This document shows positions 62,427 through 64,000 of a stretch of DNA of 64,000 bases, piece after piece (within the stretch, counting starts at the first letter, position 1; the number at the start of each line of letters is the position of its first letter). The translations under genes were made by a program, and so were the position numbers. The stretch is from positions 5,565,501 through 5,629,500 of the forward strand of contig NZ_CP108644.1 of assembly GCF_041435495.1 (NCBI RefSeq), in the 5' to 3' direction. The notes below the pieces were generated by a model, which was given only the letters and a program-made list of their open reading frames with translations, had not been told where the DNA came from and did no database searches. This stretch comes from Streptomyces sp. NBC_01116 (GTDB taxonomy: Bacteria; Actinomycetota; Actinomycetes; Streptomycetales; Streptomycetaceae).

Positions 62427-64000
62427 CGCTACGCGCGCGCCCCCATCTCCACTATGCGCCGGTCTCGGAAGGGGTCTACTTCAACGGCCCCGGAACCCAG
62501 TTCGTGATCAGCGGCCCCCAACTGCTCTACCGGGTCGCCGACATCTGCGTGCCGCTGCTGGAAGCGGGAACCACCGAGGACGAGTTGGTCACCGCGCTGG
62601 GCAGCGAGCGGGCCCGGCCCGTCGTCCGCCGGATCGTCGACGAGCTGCGGGCCCGCGGCCTCATGCTCGACGTGGACGCGCTGACCGTGCCCGAGCCGTC
62701 GGCCGAGATCCGGGCCCGCTACCCGGAGGCGCTGGCGCACCTGGAATCGGAGTGCGCCGACCCGTACGCCGTGTTCCAGCGGCTGCGCGCCACCGAGGTG
62801 CTGCTCTGCGGCCCGGCCGACGTCGTGCTGCCGGCCGCCCGCGGACTGCACCGGGCCGGGATCACCGGTCTCACGCTGGCCACCCCGGACCCGGACGCCG
62901 TCGCTGCCACCGCCTCCCGGCTGGGCCTGCGGCTGCTGCCGCTCAGTGGCTCCGCGCCGCTTCCGGACCCGCGGGACCTGCCCGTGCCGCCGGGCGCCGC
63001 CCTCTACTGCCCCGGCGCGGACGGCGGCGTGACCCGACAGGCGCTGACCGCCCTGCTGCCCGAGGGGGCGCCGCTGGTCCCGGTCCGCTGGGACGGTCTC
63101 GTCGCGTCCGTCGGGCCCGCCGCCCCCGGTGGCGCGTCGCTCCCGGCCTCGGCCGCGCTCGTCCGCCGGGCCGCACGCTGGGCCGCGGCCGAAGCCGCCT
63201 CCGCCGTCCCGCACCCCACGGCCGCGGTCCTGGCCGGGGCGCTCGCGGGGCAGTTGCTGTTCGACACCCTCGCGGGCGTCGCACAGCCCGGCGAGGCGCA
63301 GGTCCTCCACGGTGAGGAGCTGACGGCGGACCGCGTGAGCCTCACGGACCCCGGCGCCGCCGCCGGCACGACCGCCGAGCGGCGCTTCCTGACCGCCGCG
63401 CCCGCCGCCGGCACCGAACCCGTACCGCCGCCCACCCCCGACGAGGCCGTCGAGGCGGTGACCACGCTCACCGCACGCTGGACCGGACCCTTCGCGCTGC
63501 TGGGCGGCGAGGAACTGCCCCAGATGCCGCTGGCCCTGCGGGAGACGGCCGGCCGTGACGCCGGCGGCGACCCGGTGGTCGCCTGGGCCGAGGACCAGCG
63601 GACGGCGACGGTCGCCGTCGCCCTCGCCGCCCTCCGCGCGGACTGCCCGGCCCCGGGCGCCGCCGCGGGTCTCACCGAGGAGCACTGGCTGCTGGACGGC
63701 GCGCTGCGGCTGATGGCCGACGCGGCCGTGCCGTACGCGACCAGGACCGTCGGCGCCGAGGCGCGTTCGGCGCCGCTCCTGCGCATGCTGGAGGAAGAGG
63801 GCATGCCGGACCCGGCGGTGACGCTGCTGCGCCACCCGGGGCTGGACTGGACGCTGGCGGAGGTACGGACCTCCGGTGGCCCGCGGCCGTGGACCGGGCT
63901 GAGCTGGGGCCGTGACGACACGGAGGCGGTGCACCGCGCGCTGGCCACCGCGCTCGCCCGGCACCAGGCCCACGGGGTGCCCGGCGCGGGCTCCCCGGCC
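62423..64000 (+). CDS. TOMM leader-peptide-binding protein, Ocin-ThiF-like (3' end outside window)
   Basis: At least 526 codons are visible, ATG overlapping the LanB stop (ATGA) and GGAGGAAAG upstream. The N-terminus HYAPVSEGVYFNGPGTQFVI and SGPQLLYRVADICVPLLEAG match the RiPP recognition element of Ocin-ThiF-like proteins such as TbtF, followed by a ThiF/E1-like region (EVLLCGPADVVLPAARGLHR). These proteins bind the leader peptide and present it to a separate YcaO enzyme that makes azole rings. The YcaO gene and precursor peptide are expected just beyond the right edge. Confidence 0.88.
   Translation, partial: MTLRARPHLHYAPVSEGVYFNGPGTQFVISGPQLLYRVADICVPLLEAGTTEDELVTALGSERARPVVRRIVDELRARGLMLDVDALTVPEPSAEIRARYPEALAHLESECADPYAVFQRLRATEVLLCGPADVVLPAARGLHRAGITGLTLATPDPDAVAATASRLGLRLLPLSGSAPLPDPRDLPVPPGAALYCPGADGGVTRQALTALLPEGAPLVPVRWDGLVASVGPAAPGGASLPASAALVRRAARWAAAEAASAVPHPTAAVLAGALAGQLLFDTLAGVAQPGEAQVLHGEELTADRVSLTDPGAAAGTTAERRFLTAAPAAGTEPVPPPTPDEAVEAVTTLTARWTGPFALLGGEELPQMPLALRETAGRDAGGDPVVAWAEDQRTATVAVALAALRADCPAPGAAAGLTEEHWLLDGALRLMADAAVPYATRTVGAEARSAPLLRMLEEEGMPDPAVTLLRHPGLDWTLAEVRTSGGPRPWTGLSWGRDDTEAVHRALATALARHQAHGVPGAGSPA

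Overview
The window is chromosomal DNA of a high-GC actinomycete, almost certainly a Streptomyces. Evidence: strongly GC-biased third codon positions, a WhiB-family regulator, DUF402, DUF1707, DUF4245 and DUF6542 genes typical of the genus, polyphosphate glucokinase, and frequent GTG starts with ATGA/GTGA gene overlaps. No tRNA, rRNA, CRISPR array or complete insertion sequence was seen.

Layout. (1) 1-8.3 kb, core: RHH-like protein, SPFH protein, class A penicillin-binding protein, SpoIIE/PP2C phosphatase, DUF402, class II fumarase (fumC), then a secreted SGNH hydrolase-lectin. (2) 10-27.3 kb, biosynthetic cluster A on the minus strand with a divergent LuxR regulator: MFS exporter, PKS (KS-AT-ACP), a megasynthase with the order aminotransferase-luciferase-like monooxygenase-C-PCP-C, an M18 metalloaminopeptidase, a type II thioesterase, an SDR and a one-module NRPS with a Thr-type adenylation code. 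It sits between the class II fumarase and the iron-sulphur class I fumarase and looks like an insertion in a conserved core. The aminotransferase-monooxygenase pair predicts a beta-amino-alpha-hydroxy acid, the pharmacophore of bestatin/amastatin/microginin-type aminopeptidase inhibitors, which gives the cluster-encoded aminopeptidase a possible self-resistance role. (3) 27.3-40.7 kb, core: class I fumarase with an upstream iron-box-like site, DUF1707, WhiB-like, glpX, DUF4245, nitroreductase, xseBA, amino-acid permease, ispH, ppgK, DUF6542, ychF.

(4) 40.7-47.6 kb, accessory: the 3' end of ychF is repeated twice downstream (42.16 and 45.74 kb), each copy followed by a hairpin, as expected of stacked integrations at the ychF 3' end. 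The first interval carries a PIN toxin-antitoxin pair, the second a large Mrr-like nuclease/P-loop NTPase/TPR protein resembling antiviral STAND (Avs-type) systems, plus a decayed YefM-YoeB pair (truncated antitoxin, frameshifted toxin). Beyond lie a membrane-protein relic and about 1.3 kb without a convincing gene.

(5) 47.6-64 kb, biosynthetic cluster B: a LuxR-type regulator with a degenerate receiver domain, then a leftward sugar block encoding every expected step to a TDP-4-(dimethylamino)-2,3,4,6-tetradeoxyhexose (forosamine type) plus a glycosyltransferase, and a divergent rightward RiPP block with a split lantibiotic dehydratase (SpaB_C protein and LanB N-terminal protein) and a TOMM leader-peptide-binding protein cut by the window edge. 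Together these suggest a thiopeptide-like RiPP carrying a dimethylamino sugar. The precursor peptide and YcaO cyclodehydratase are not in the window and presumably lie to the right.
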